Below, piece by piece: positions 22,206-33,325 of a DNA stretch of 64,000 bases; the first letter of the stretch is position 1, and every line of letters begins with the position of its first letter. The translations under genes and the position numbers were made by a program. The notes beneath the pieces were generated by a model that saw only the letters and a program-made list of their open reading frames with translations, was not told where the DNA came from and searched no databases. The DNA comes from Cristatella mucedo (lineage: Eukaryota > Bryozoa > Phylactolaemata > Cristatellidae), in contig WPIO01000009.1 of the NCBI GenBank assembly GCA_009760855.2, positions 8,695,001-8,759,000 on the forward strand, written 5' to 3'.

Positions 22206-23430
22206 TGTCAACAATCGCACCGCAAACGGACTTTTCTGCAGACTAAAGCAGGTTCAGAACCGGTGACAGCTTTCGAAGGGTACTTTTTGTAGCACCGTCC
22301 GAACGCGTCGAAGAAAAATATGCTGACCTGATAAGCAAACTCTCTTAAAAAAGCATCTCAAAGACTTGTTCTGGTACTTCTTCAGAAACTGTCAAGCTTT
22401 GAGACATTCAGTATTGCGCCTGCAACCCCTTAAACTAGACTAGATTCTAGACTATGAACGGAATTGCGGTTGCTATGTAGAGCGATAAACCACTAACTGC
22501 GTTTTCTGATAGCTTCTGAGGCTTCTACAAAAAAATTCTTAAAACACGTGTTGCACAAGTCTCAGTGAATATCTGAGATGCCAAAGCTATGGCAATCTGA
22601 AAGTGTCAAGTATCATTTGAGATGAATAGACGGAAGTTCAACTCAGCATATTAATTTGGGAAATAAAACGAATCAAGACATTAGTCGAGGGCATGAGAAA
22701 CGATTTAGAGAGGTTTTTTGTTTATCGGCGAACGCAGTTGGGTAATTTTGTTTCTAACATTTCTGTGGTTTATTGCCTCTTTTTGAAATATCTCCGGCCT
22801 ACGGCGGCGTCTGTTTTAAATTTCTTGCTTTGAATCATTGATTATTGTTACTAAGGACACAACCTGAACAGTAGTCAAAAACTAATTTTTAGAGCGGGAC
22901 ACGTGGCGCGTCTTGTTAGTTTTATTTTGCAGTTCTGAAGATTCTAAAAATAATAGTATTTGGAAAGGAAGCATATTTCGGATGCCGGAAGTCTTTCAGA
23001 AACTGCAAAATGCAGCCTGATGTCGCGTGTTTTTGTATTTTGTAAGAAAATCGAGGTGCTAGCTTACACCATTTGCTACAAATATTGCTAAGCCTTGTAA
23101 ATTTACTGTTCTAGTGCATTGAATTAATAGAAATTTCATAAAAGCTAAAATATTTGAGCTTATAGTGCTATACTACTGTAGGTTTTTTGCGCAATTAGTA
23201 TTGATTCCTGAAAGCGCTTGCGTATACACTAGCACTTCGCTCTCATCAAGCGAGAGCCTTCTTCAAGAGCTTCCTTCCTCCGCTGCCCCTGCCCGACCGT
23301 GTCCTACCCTGTCCTGTCCTGTCTTTTCGTGTGCTACCTTGTCCTATCATGTCTCTCCTTTCATTAGAATGCGCGGTTCTCTCATGCAAGCACCCATCGG
23401 CGCCAGCCCCAGCATCACCAATCAAAGGCT
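22206..23430. other. No gene recognised, AT-leaning
   Basis: Unique-looking sequence. It contains a short reiteration of TGTCC/TGTCCTACC near 23298-23350. Confidence 0.5.
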
Positions 23431-23434
23431 CCGT

Positions 23435-25240
23435 ACAGAGTAATTATAACACTATAGTAATGATAATTAAGTAATACAATTTCTCATTGCACCTAGTAGG
23501 ACTAAATCTTATTTTAGGCACTATGCATGGAGTAAAAAGGAAGCAAAGCAAGGCAATGAATTGGTTAGTGACGAGATACAAAATTTCATCTCGTGTAAAA
23601 ACTCAAAGAAAATTTTTTACATGGTGGGAGAAAGTGCTGTTAAAAATGGAAGAGGTCTAGCTTCTCTTTAATTGTTGTCAGATAAAGGGATGTGACGTCA
23701 GTCGGTAGTGCGGTCCAGGCTTTGGAAATGTACGAACTCAAGGCACGACATTTAAAGGATCTGAGGTTCGTCAAAGGCACAACTAAACGACTGAAGTCAG
23801 CAGAGCGAATGGTACGATGCGCAAATTGATAGGAAAGTATTTTCGAAAGTTAGGCGTGCCTACAAACAGAGGGACCTTAAAGTGAGTGACGCAACTGCGA
23901 AGCCAATGTGCTGCTTTTTTGGGAGTTCAGAGGCCAGTTCAGGGGTCAGTTCAAGTCGGCGAGACAAGGCGCAATGTGGCAATTGCGATGTTCGCTGCAC
24001 ATTAAGCATTGCTGCATAGCTCAGAGCCAACTGTAAAATGCCTTAGTGCTAATGCAGGAAAACCTTCAGGTAGTAAGCTTACTAGAAATCTAGACTTGAC
24101 CTAGAAAATGCACGGAGGATTGCTAATCCATAGGAAAGAAGGCCTGAAGTTTTGCAATGTTACAGAGCTGAGAGACTGAAGCCGAAACTGGTCTGTGGTG
24201 TGGCTTATGTTGTTATCTAGTGAAAGGTTGTTTTGTGACAGGTAGCCCATCTTTCGTATAGGCGATTTGGATATCCAGTGGCCGAGCCCATTCTGAATAT
24301 GTTTGCTGCCATCGAAGTCCAAATTTCGCAAGCATTCTGCAAGGGAGTTGAGAATTAGATGCACTGGTAGGCAGGAAGTGATACAAGCATTGGGGCAGCT
24401 GCGTGTTATCTGGGTGCAAATAAAAGAATAAAAGCCTTGACTTTACTTGGCGCTCGCAAAGCAAGAGAAAGGGCATTCAGTGAAAAAACACGTAGACTTA
24501 AAATGTATCCATCGGCTCCCCTCACTTTAGAGATTCATCGGACTACCACTAGCCATTGTCATCAGTGCTCTGAAATCCACCTCTGAGTAAGCAACCCAAA
24601 AACAATTGTACACATGCTATCCACAGATCCAGCAGAATTGGCATAGAGGTTCTACATAAGTCAGTATTTCTTAGAAGATCATTAGGTACACACAGTCGTG
24701 CAGATAAAGATAAATGATTGCTGCTAGCGAGTTATTACTCTACAAGCTTACTGGAAAATATTTTCTAGTATTGCAGTTTTGATAAAAGAGTTTAGCTGCT
24801 CTGTTAATAATAGATCCAGTATCTTTGATAAGAGCGGCACTAGGCACTTGGCGAAAACTGCTAAAGCCATCCATCCTGGTCAAGTGCGTTGTCGCCTAGC
24901 AACGACCCTTTGATGGATGTATGCAAGGACAGAGCCTGAGGCTAAGGGTATATTTACTATTTTCGTTAAGAATGACAGCGGCAAATCTAGGCGGAATCTC
25001 AGAGAAACGGAATGTAATGGGTCAAGGGGAGCTAGTACCTTCGTAGACAAGGAGATTAAGTTCTTCCATCTGAGGTCAGTAGTAGCAAGCGCTATAGTGG
25101 AGGAGATTGACATAGAGCAAGATCTGGAGGTTGAAGCGTCAAGTGGTGATAACTCACTGGGAATTGACTCTGCATCTTATCTAAAAAAATTGAAAAAACA
25201 AGCTGAAGACCAAGCTAAACAAATAATCTTCTAGATGGCC
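23435..25240 (-). mobile_element. Old L2-B-type element with RT remnants
   Basis: On the minus strand from 25240 downwards the order is RT N-terminal region, diverged RT middle, C-terminal region and 3-prime UTR, ending at 23435-23460. The N-terminal part (25113-24880) includes KNLISLSTK, APLDPL, LSFLTKIVN and LASGSV. Farther along come NNLSLDNNISHTTDQF (about 24240) and sequence matching the ORF2 C-terminus (24.05-23.65 kb). Divergence and stops are high, making this one of the oldest copies here. Confidence 0.75.
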
Positions 25241-26060
25241 CCAAGGATTGCATGATACAATGATGACCTGGGAGTGAGTGAACACTCTAATCTTGTAAAC
25301 ATTTTGAGGATCATAAGACACGTCGTAGTTTGAGCAGGAACTTGAATATTATCAGATACAATCTGAAGTATTACATATCCAAGTTATAAGTCCTAATAAC
25401 TAAAGAGGCGCTGTGATGTTTAAGGAAATTACTTTTTATCGAGTTAGATTCTTGTCGGACTTGACCGAGAGCTCAAGACGACCACGTGACGTGCCTTTCT
25501 TGGGGCTGCGAAATAGGTTTTGCAAACGATAGTTTTTTACTTATACTTTAATCAATTATAAATTTAACTGATAGCTCAAGAAAAATGCATGCACTAATTT
25601 TTTCTTTTCTTGCACTGGGTGATAGACAAAAGTGTACATAGGGCAAGCATGCTGTTGGTACTATTTGGTCTCTGCATGAGAGAACGAGAATTTTGTCTGA
25701 AATTGGAAAAAGCGATGCACAATTCTGTTCATGAAAAGTGTGGGCTGAAAATCTTCTCAGCGAAGGCACACACGCCGCTTACGTGAGCCCTGCGCTAAGT
25801 TTAGAGCAGCTCACACATTTCATGCTCACTATACAGACATGTGAAAGAGGGAATATATGCCTGTGCACACTGGTTTGTGTAAGCATGCCGAAGTATTGTA
25901 AGCAGGATATACAGTAAAACTGCATGCACAAGTATAAATGTATGATATATGTACTGATAGGTACGTTTTAGCATGTTCTTAAAATAGTTAACTAGAGCGA
26001 TGTCAATGACGGGCCTTCTTTCAAGCTATACGAGCACCTCTGGGAATTCAGTTGGATTTC
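25241..26060. other. No gene recognised
   Basis: AT-leaning unique sequence without supported features. Confidence 0.5.
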
Positions 26061-26066
26061 CGGTCC

Positions 26067-26240
<174 letters not shown>

Positions 26241-26248
26241 AAATATAA

Positions 26249-26290
<42 letters not shown>
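26241..26290. repeat. (ATAAAT)n then (AT)n
   Basis: Direct continuation of the CA tract into AT-rich units. Confidence 0.9.
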
Positions 26291-26292
<2 letters not shown>

Positions 26293-26397
26293 GCAGTGCA
26301 TATGAAGCCTAAACTTCCTGGAATGTAGGTGCATAGACCAATTGTATCTCCATCAGAAACTCCACAAACCATGAAGGATAATAAAAATAAAACTAGT

Positions 26398-26535
26398 ACT
26401 AAATATAGCCCCCTAAGGGAACTAAATCTCTAGCCCTGCGCTTGGCAAATCGCTGCAATAATCAAGGGTAATTTACTTCGGCAGGACTGGATACCACGAC
26501 CTGGGTTTTAAAGCTCGAGCACGTTTCTAAGAGGA
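26398..26535 (-). mobile_element. Diverged SINE with SINE-1-like tail
   Basis: The minus strand reads a GCTCGAGC...ACCCAGGTCGTGG-like tRNA part. It ends in a tail with AGAGATTTAGTTCCCTTAGGG and GCTATATTTAG. The middle differs from other SINE-1 copies. Confidence 0.5.
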
Positions 26536-26689
26536 TGTTACGTTGGAGAGTCTCCCATGATGCATTAAAAACCGAAACGGCTACGGTTTGCGTAAGGCTG
26601 CCATAGATTCCTACAAAAGCCACAAAGGAAAAGTACAAAGCATGCTCGAAGTTACTAGGACAATTGCTGAAGTAAGGAACACAGAAAAC

Positions 26690-26850
26690 TACCAGCGGGT
26701 TACTGCTGGGAAGTATCGCCTTGATTCGGAAAATGCGAAGAAAAGTTGGGCGTGGCCTAAGATTTTCGTTAGCATGCTCTGCCGTCTAGGACCAGCACAG
26801 CGTAAGCTTCTGCTGCCGACAGTCATCGCATTAAAGGCATGACGGGCGAG
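26690..26850 (-). mobile_element. L2-A C-terminal fragment
   Basis: The minus strand encodes TVGSRSLRCAGPRRQSM, matching the conserved GDRSFSSAGPRLWNS block of L2-A. The fragment is short and damaged. Confidence 0.6.
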
Positions 26851-26954
26851 CATGTCGGCATTCAAAGAAGCTTCTGTCGTATTCATGACCTCAGAGTCGT
26901 GCTGCAGCCGGCTGAGCACGATAGACCACGCACGGCATACTCACACGGCATACT

Positions 26955-26963
26955 CCTCTCTCT

Positions 26964-26994
<31 letters not shown>

Positions 26995-27301
26995 ACCCTT
27001 CGCTGTCTCTTTCCTTAGCCATTCCTCTCGCTATCTCGTTCTCTCTCTCACCTCTCTCTCTCTCTCACCTCTCGCTCTCTCTCTCTCATCGCTCTCTCTC
27101 TCGCTCTCACTCTCTTACCCTCTCAGACCACATCGCTCTTTCTTCCTTTACATCTCTCCCTCTCTCTCTCTCTCTCCACAAAATCTCGCTCACTCTCCTC
27201 TTTTTCACTCTCTCTATGTCAGCCCACTCTTGCTTTCTCCCTTTTCATCTCCTCCTTTTCTTCTCCGCCCTATTATTCGCCCTTTCTCTCTCGCTCTTTA
27301 T

Positions 27302-27351
<50 letters not shown>

Positions 27352-27352
27352 G

Positions 27353-27383
<31 letters not shown>

Positions 27384-27415
27384 TTACATATATACATATC
27401 TCTCTCTCTCTTTAT

Positions 27416-27492
<77 letters not shown>

Positions 27493-27765
27493 CATATATA
27501 CATATCTCTCTCTCTCTTTATCTTTACATCTCTTCCACTTTTCTCTCCCTCTCTCAGCCAAATCCCGCTCTGCCCCCTCTCTCTGCCTCCATTGCTCCCT
27601 TTCTCTCTCCTCTATTTCTCACTCTCTTTTCTAGTTCTCTCTCCTCTTTCTTTCTCGCTCTTTATCTCTCTCTCTGTCTTTTAATTTCCTTTGAACATAT
27701 CTCTCTTTCTCTTTCTCTTTCTCTGTCTCTGTCTCTGCCTCTCTCTCTTTCTCTCAGGCACAGAA
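26955..27765. repeat. Composite (CT)n/(TA)n low-complexity block
   Basis: CT-rich flanks surround two (TA)n stretches. A unit of about 110 bp starting TTTATCTTTATATA recurs at about 27298 and 27411, each with the internal marker TTTACATATATACATATCTC, and a third start occurs at about 27516. Long frames here are artefacts. Confidence 0.93.
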
Positions 27766-27784
27766 GAGCCCCGTATAACTGGTG

Positions 27785-27935
27785 GCTCTGGGTCTAGCCC
27801 ACGGGTAAGGTGCGCACGCTACATAACCCGGGTCATGAGTTCGAGTCCTGCAGTGGCTGATCCTTCGCTGACCGCTGCCAGCGGAGGCTCACCTGCCGCT
27901 ATGCAGACGAGGCTGCATTAGCAGCTATTTGCCCG
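27785..27935 (+). mobile_element. SINE-2 (tRNA-derived)
   Basis: CCCACGGGTAAGGTGCGCAC (box A region) is followed by GGTCATGAGTTCGAGTCCTG (box B). The body GCAGTGGCTGATCC ends at GCCGCTATGCAGACGAGG. Confidence 0.75.
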
Positions 27936-27949
27936 AGCAAGCGACGGTC

Positions 27950-28460
27950 GACCGCGGGGGGGGGGGCGAGGCTGACGATTGTTTAGCCGCTGAGGGACGG
28001 CGCGGCCGCACGAATTTAGCGATTTCGTGATCGTTCGCATCGTAAACTGCGGCCCGTGACCCACTGCCACGTGACCCACTGGCGCCCTAATGAAGTGCCG
28101 CTGCCGCAAGTTCAAACGAACCGCAGTGCTTCAGTGCTTCCCCAGCCCGCCAGAGGCCGCCCAGAGGCATCTAGCGGCCGCTCTCTGCTAATGGGCAGCC
28201 GTTCGCATGTGGCTGCTGCTGTGGAGCAGTTATTTCCTGCTCGGGGAAGCGCATTCCTGGTATGGCCGCGCTTGCAAAATCTGGCGAATTGGTTCGCCGC
28301 CGCCGCCGCCGCTGAGCGCATGCGACGCTGCTCATACGAATAATATCAGCAAAGCATTTCCGTCGTGAGCGGTGGCCCAGTATTTCCGATAGCCGGTCCA
28401 AAAGTGCGCAGGAAGAGTCGTCGTGGCGCCAACTCACTCACGCTGCGCTAGCTAACGTAA
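27950..28460. other. GC-rich patch, no gene recognised
   Basis: Contains a G10 run at 27957-27966 and a GCC repeat at about 28297-28312. Frames on both strands have no recognisable domain. Confidence 0.35.
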
Positions 28461-29320
28461 CTCCGTAAAAGTAGCTGCGTCGCGCCAAAAGGCGGCGTTT
28501 CTTCGAGCACTCGAGCCAAATGCTCACCTGACTGTTATAGCTTGACAAAATGCACCGAAACCGGACACGAACAGCAGTCGACACCACGTATTGAAACATT
28601 GGCGTGCTCAATCAGGCACGTCCTGACGACGTTAGAAAATACCAGCGACGCCTAAATTATAAGCGCTAGGAGCCGTAATCTGCGTCGTAATCTGCGATTG
28701 GGTCGATAGAAAGGAACGTCTCTCAAATTAGCGAGTTGTACGAAGCAGCTATTGCTGCAAGGAAATGACTCTCTGTGGCTACCGAATACTCAGCTCCGCA
28801 TTAACTAAGTGGGCAAGGTATTAAGGTAAGGCCGTTGTTTATTGGCGTAGTGCTCGCTCTGATATCGTCGGCATACCTGCGTACATTTATGCTGCTTTGA
28901 TTACTTATTGGTGGCGCTTCAGCCCGCCGGTGGCTTCACTCGTAGCGGCCGCACGTCTACGAGGATTAGGAAAAGTTAGGTACGCTGTGTTTGTATGGAA
29001 GGACTTGAGTTCAGAAGCCGGTGCAGGGTGTTTGTACAGTAGCATTTGATATCACAAATGCTGGATAAATTCCGGGGCCCTTTGCCATCATCTTATTCTA
29101 ATCTCATTGCTACGTATGAACATTGGATCTGATGTATGCCTTTCGAGCTGGGGGACGGTTACGAGACATGCCCGGCTCGTAGAGTTGGGTGTCTGCGGAC
29201 CGAATGGGCAGCGTAGGCGTACGTTTATGCTATTGCTGCTGGTGCAAATGAAAGACATTCGAAACAAAGATATGAGGCAACAAAATCGGAACTAAAATCT
29301 ACAGCTTTACTGGCTCGACG
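28461..29320. other. No gene recognised
   Basis: Unique-looking sequence with only short frames. Confidence 0.5.
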
Positions 29321-29639
29321 TCAAGCATCGAATCTGTTGATCTATCAAATCGTCAAACATCAACAGATTCTCTTTTTGGTCTAAGCTCTCTCACACCAGC
29401 CTATCCATCCGACTTCCCTGATCCTCCGACGTGCTATCGCACCAATGGCTCATCGGCTATCCGTCGTCACGCCGTTCGTAGCATTAAGCTTACATCTTTC
29501 TGTGATCTGCTCTGCTCTAATCTGCATGCGGAAGTCAGGAAGTCGTTTCGTTGTTGCTCCTCCTGTTCGGTGGTTTTACTTTGAATAAGTCTCAGCTAAA
29601 GACAATTCTGCTCAGCTCAGCTTTGCCTGCGCCTTTGCC

Positions 29640-29885
29640 TGCGCCCCGGCGAATTTGAATCAACCTTTATTTGAACTTACTGTCCCAGTGACCTGTGCCT
29701 GCTTACTTTTGCATGATCAAGTGCACATTAATAACCAAAGTTTCTATTAGCCTGTGTCATTGGGTGTCTTCGCCTGTTTGCTCTTGCATGCTGATCTAAG
29801 CGTTGGTTATTTATTCTCTTACAGCAAGTTGTAAAGTGCCTGGGTAAAGATTAAGTTCACCGAGGGTGCTATACGAACGAGCCAA
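29640..29885 (+). mobile_element. L2-C 3-prime end
   Basis: A UTR unlike that of L2-B, containing CTGTGCCTGCTTACTTTTGC. It ends in an L2-B-like hairpin tail: TAAAGTGCCTGGGTAAAG, TTAAGTTCACCGAGGGTGC, TATACGAA. A related end lies at 50.75-51.10 kb. Coding sequence may extend left to about 29330 but is not recognisable. Confidence 0.55.
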
Positions 29886-31771
29886 TATCCAAAAATGCTG
29901 ATGTTGACTATCAGCTATCTCCTTAACCGCTCCCACATTACCTCCTTACCTAGAGATTCATGTGATGATCTAGCTGATCACTTCTCTACCTTCTTTGTTA
30001 GCAAGATAGACAAGATCAGGGAGTCCATCCCTATAATAGCAGCATACCCCTCGAATCCCGTTCCTCAATTCTATGAAGCATCTCAATGCCCACATTCAAG
30101 GAGGTCACTAGTGACCTCGTCCTGAAATTCATATCCCGATCAAAGAAGACAACTAGTCCCCTGAATCCTATTCCCGCTGTCCTGCTTTTACGATGCATTA
30201 ATCTGCTGCTGCCATGCATAACTAACATCATATATATGTCAGTAGCCTCAGGTCATATCCCAGCACCTTTCAGAAAGGCTGTAGTGAGGCCACTACTCAA
30301 GAAAGCAACACTGGACTAAAAGAACTTGAGCAACTTCCCGCCCAGTATCCCTTCTATCGTTCCTATCAAAGACACAAGAACGAGCCGTGGCAGATCAGCA
30401 GAACTCATAGTTAGAAACAATAAACTTTGCTAGTAAGTTCCAGTCTGGGTTTAGAGCTAATCAATCCAGAGAGTCAACATTGCTTCGGGTGTATAGCGAC
30501 CTACATAGGAATTCAGACGTATTTAGAGTATCTCTGCTTGTTTTACTCGATCTTTCGGCAGCTTTTGATATTATCGATCGCCAAATCTTTTTTGAGCGCC
30601 TCACATCTCGACTGGGCATCACTGGCACTGCATTGCAAAGGTTCAAGTCCTATCTCAGTGCGAGGCTCTACAGTATTGATGTAATAGACGAATATCATCA
30701 GAGGGACCTCTGAGATGTTGGGTACCTCTGCTCTCGGTTTTGTTCTTTTCCGGTTTATAGTCTCCCTTCTGCCGATGTGATTGCCAAGCACAATCTAGGC
30801 TTTCGCTTCTATGCGGATGACACTCAGTTGTACCTTTGCTTTGATCCCCCTACCCTCCAGCACGTCAAAATCTCTCAAATCCCTTGCTACAGGTATTTAT
30901 GACATCCACACAAGGATGGCAGCAAACCTCAAGTAGAATGATGATAGAACCAACTTACTAGTTATGGGCAAACCAAGTGTGATTCAAAAATTGGATAGGC
31001 TAAAGCTCAAAATCGGCTCTGCCAGCCTATCTCCTGTGTAATAAAACGAATTCTAGGTGTCATGTTCCAAAGTGACCTTTCGTGAGACGACCATTTCAGC
31101 TCCACAATCAAGTCTGCCTACTTTCAGCTACATAACATTGCTAAGATTCGGGCTTTTTTAGACAGGAATACCACATCTAAATTGGTCCATGAATCTGTGA
31201 CATCCCGTCTTGACTTCTGCAACTCACTGCTTGCTGGTATACCTTCCTGTGCACTTACGTGCTTACAGCTGGTGCAAAACTCTGCAGCTAGGCTTGTCAG
31301 TCGTGAGCTTCCCAGTTGCCTTATCTCACCTCTTCTCGCCGACCAGTACTGGCTCCCAGTCAAGCAACGCATCGACTTCAAGCTTCTGTCACTCATTTTT
31401 AGGTCCCTTCATTCCTTGGCTCCAGGCTACCTATCAGATCTATTTCCCCACAAGGCTAAGCATCGTACCACCCCATTTTCGGAATCTAATTGATTGCCTA
31501 TACCTCATACGAACCTCAAATCCTTCGGAAACCGTGCCTTTAGTTCGTATGCTCCCAAAGCCTGGAGCTACTTCCGAATTGCGTCAAGACATCCCATGAC
31601 TTTACCACATTTAAAAAGAAACTAAAAACGCATCTATTTATCAAAGCAGTTGGTGGGTCCCTTTGATTCGACCTTTACGTGCTTACGCATTCTGACACTG
31701 TGCATGCTGCCACTAACCATACTCACATGCTGACCGTGTGCTTGTCACCCGAAACCTTTTTGCGTTTGTTT
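29886..31771 (+). mobile_element. L2-B, longest copy in the window
   Basis: Starts between the endonuclease and RT domains and runs through RT and the C-terminus into the 3-prime UTR. It is interrupted there by an antisense L2-B tail and resumes at about 31900. It directly follows the L2-C end. Confidence 0.9.
29895..31600 (+). pseudogene. L2-B ORF2 (RT and C-terminal domains), multiply disrupted
   Basis: Domain order on the + strand is as follows. A linker region (29895-30085) has DDLADHFSTFFVSKIDKI. RT fingers (30086-30319) have LNPIPAVLL and PFRKAVVRPLLKKATLD. RT palm A (30480-30713) has LLVLLDLSAAFDIIDR and FKSYLSARL. The catalytic region near 30805-30830 has FYADDTQLY. The C-terminal domain (31182-31493) has TSRLDFCNSLLAGIP, LVQNSAARLV and YWLPVKQRIDFK. 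Frame changes and stops, including a TGA at 31083-31085 shared with the 51-kb copy, prevent a full product. The endonuclease is missing. The protein would have nicked and reverse-transcribed at genomic targets. Confidence 0.88.
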
Positions 31772-31899
31772 TTTTAATAATAGTAATAATACACTTGATA
31801 AAGCACCCTCAGAGAATTCAATCTCTTTCTAGGCCCTTTAAATTTCAAGCAAAGGAAACACGATCGAATGGTTAGTAATAGCTTGTTCAATAAGCTCAA
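31772..31899 (-). mobile_element. L2-B tail inserted antisense in the 3-prime UTR of a plus-strand L2-B
   Basis: AATAATAGTAATAAT at 31776-31790 is the tail read backwards. The hairpin and distal UTR follow, up to about 31895. The hexamer TTGTTT occurs on both sides (31766-31771 and 31900-31905) and may be a target duplication. Confidence 0.8.
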
Positions 31900-32030
31900 T
31901 TGTTTATTGAGCTTGCTACCACTAACCATTCAATCGTGCTTCCTTTGCAGTAATTTTAAAGCGCCTAGAAAGAGATGGAGTTCTCCAAGGGCTCCATATC
32001 AAACGCATTATTCTTATTATTAATGTTATC
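31900..32030 (+). mobile_element. L2-B 3-prime end, continuation after nested insertion
   Basis: Resumes at TTGTTTATTGAGCTTGCTAC, passes the tail hairpin region, and ends in an ATT-rich stretch. Confidence 0.85.
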
Positions 32031-33055
32031 ATTAATATTTTTGTTATAATTTCTTAGGTTCTCACCACTCTAGACTACGGAAGCTTAAGAGTGACAGGGA
32101 TTCCAAAAAAGTCCGCAAATCTTTTAATTATCCCCGCTTAAAATGGCCGCTTTGTTTATTTTACACAATTCAAGACTTTTAATCATACTTTTCCTATGCC
32201 AATAGGGCTGCAAAGATCCCGGTTGATCAGCTTGTGCAAGCTACGCAGCTAACACTGGTCCACATGATTCCTTACGGCTAAGCTCTTTTTTTGTACGGGA
32301 AACTGCACCAATTTCAGCCTTCTGGTGCTCTTAGACATTAGCTACCACATTCTTTTACTTAATGATTGCTGGCGAGTAAACTTTTGGGCACTTTGGTTAT
32401 TAGGCCACGGGGCTGTGCACCTATGCGTTTCTTGCACAGTAACAGTATCTCTGCTCCTTGCCTCCTCTCACTCTCAGTTTTCAGCCATTCAGCTTTGCCA
32501 ATTCAAAGCAACTCACTACTGTACATTCTGAATCTAGCATGCTTCTCAGTTCTTTGTTGAGTGCGGCGAGATCTGCCAGCTATAGTATGTGCATCAAAAC
32601 GAGCTTTGCCTTATACATCAAAAAGTCTCCGGCATAATGGCCACTTATGAATCATAGTATTGCGGAGCTGCAGTTAAAGATCAATAAAATAGCCCATAGT
32701 GAGAGAGGAGGGGACCGCACCGAGAGAGAATGGTCTAGGGGAAGTAAAGATGGCAGGAGGTCACGTAGAGCGAATGAGAGAATGGTGGAAGGGTTGGGGA
32801 GAGATTGAACTACAGAGCAGAGGTAGGAGACAGGGAAAGGAGGAGAGAGACTAACGGAAAGCGCGGAGAAAGGGAAGGGTATCGTTACTCCCAGTTGCGC
32901 TTTCTAAAAAGTTTGAAAACCACGTGCCGCCTAATTTTAAAGTAAATTAATAAAGTCGGTAGGTAGGCGTAAACCATACACGGCCTCAGATAATAGCCAT
33001 TAGAATAGCAATTTAATAACCCTTATAAAGCAACATTTGTATAAAGCTCTGTGAG
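32031..33055. other. No gene recognised; purine-rich patch
   Basis: A patch rich in GAGAGG/GGAGA words at about 32700-32880 is degenerate rather than tandem. The rest is unique-looking. Confidence 0.5.
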
Positions 33056-33059
33056 AAAT

Positions 33060-33325
33060 AAGAATAATAATAATACATTTGTATAGCGCCCTCAGAGAAC
33101 TGAATCTCTTTTTAGGTACTTTACAGATGCTGCAAATAAAGCATTACTAAACGTTTGGTGACAATATTCGCAAGCAGCAGGCGCATCAAGCAGCAGGCTC
33201 GAGCAAGTAGCAGGCACGAGCAAGTAAGCGGGTACATGCACACGAAAGACGAATCATAAAGACTCACTAAATATCATAATTAAAAGGTGCGTTTTAAGCT
33301 TCTTTTATATGTCATCATGTCAAGG
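33060..33325 (-). mobile_element. L2-B 3-prime UTR copy with internal reiteration
   Basis: Antisense tail and UTR. At about 33170-33225 the words GCAGCAGGC and GAGCAAGTA are repeated, a local expansion absent from other copies. Confidence 0.8.

Noticed and set aside
26852-27797. 260- and 193-codon Ser/Leu/Ile/Tyr-rich frames resembling membrane proteins
   Set aside because: Translation of (CT)n and (TA)n repeats; the apparent hydrophobicity is an artefact.
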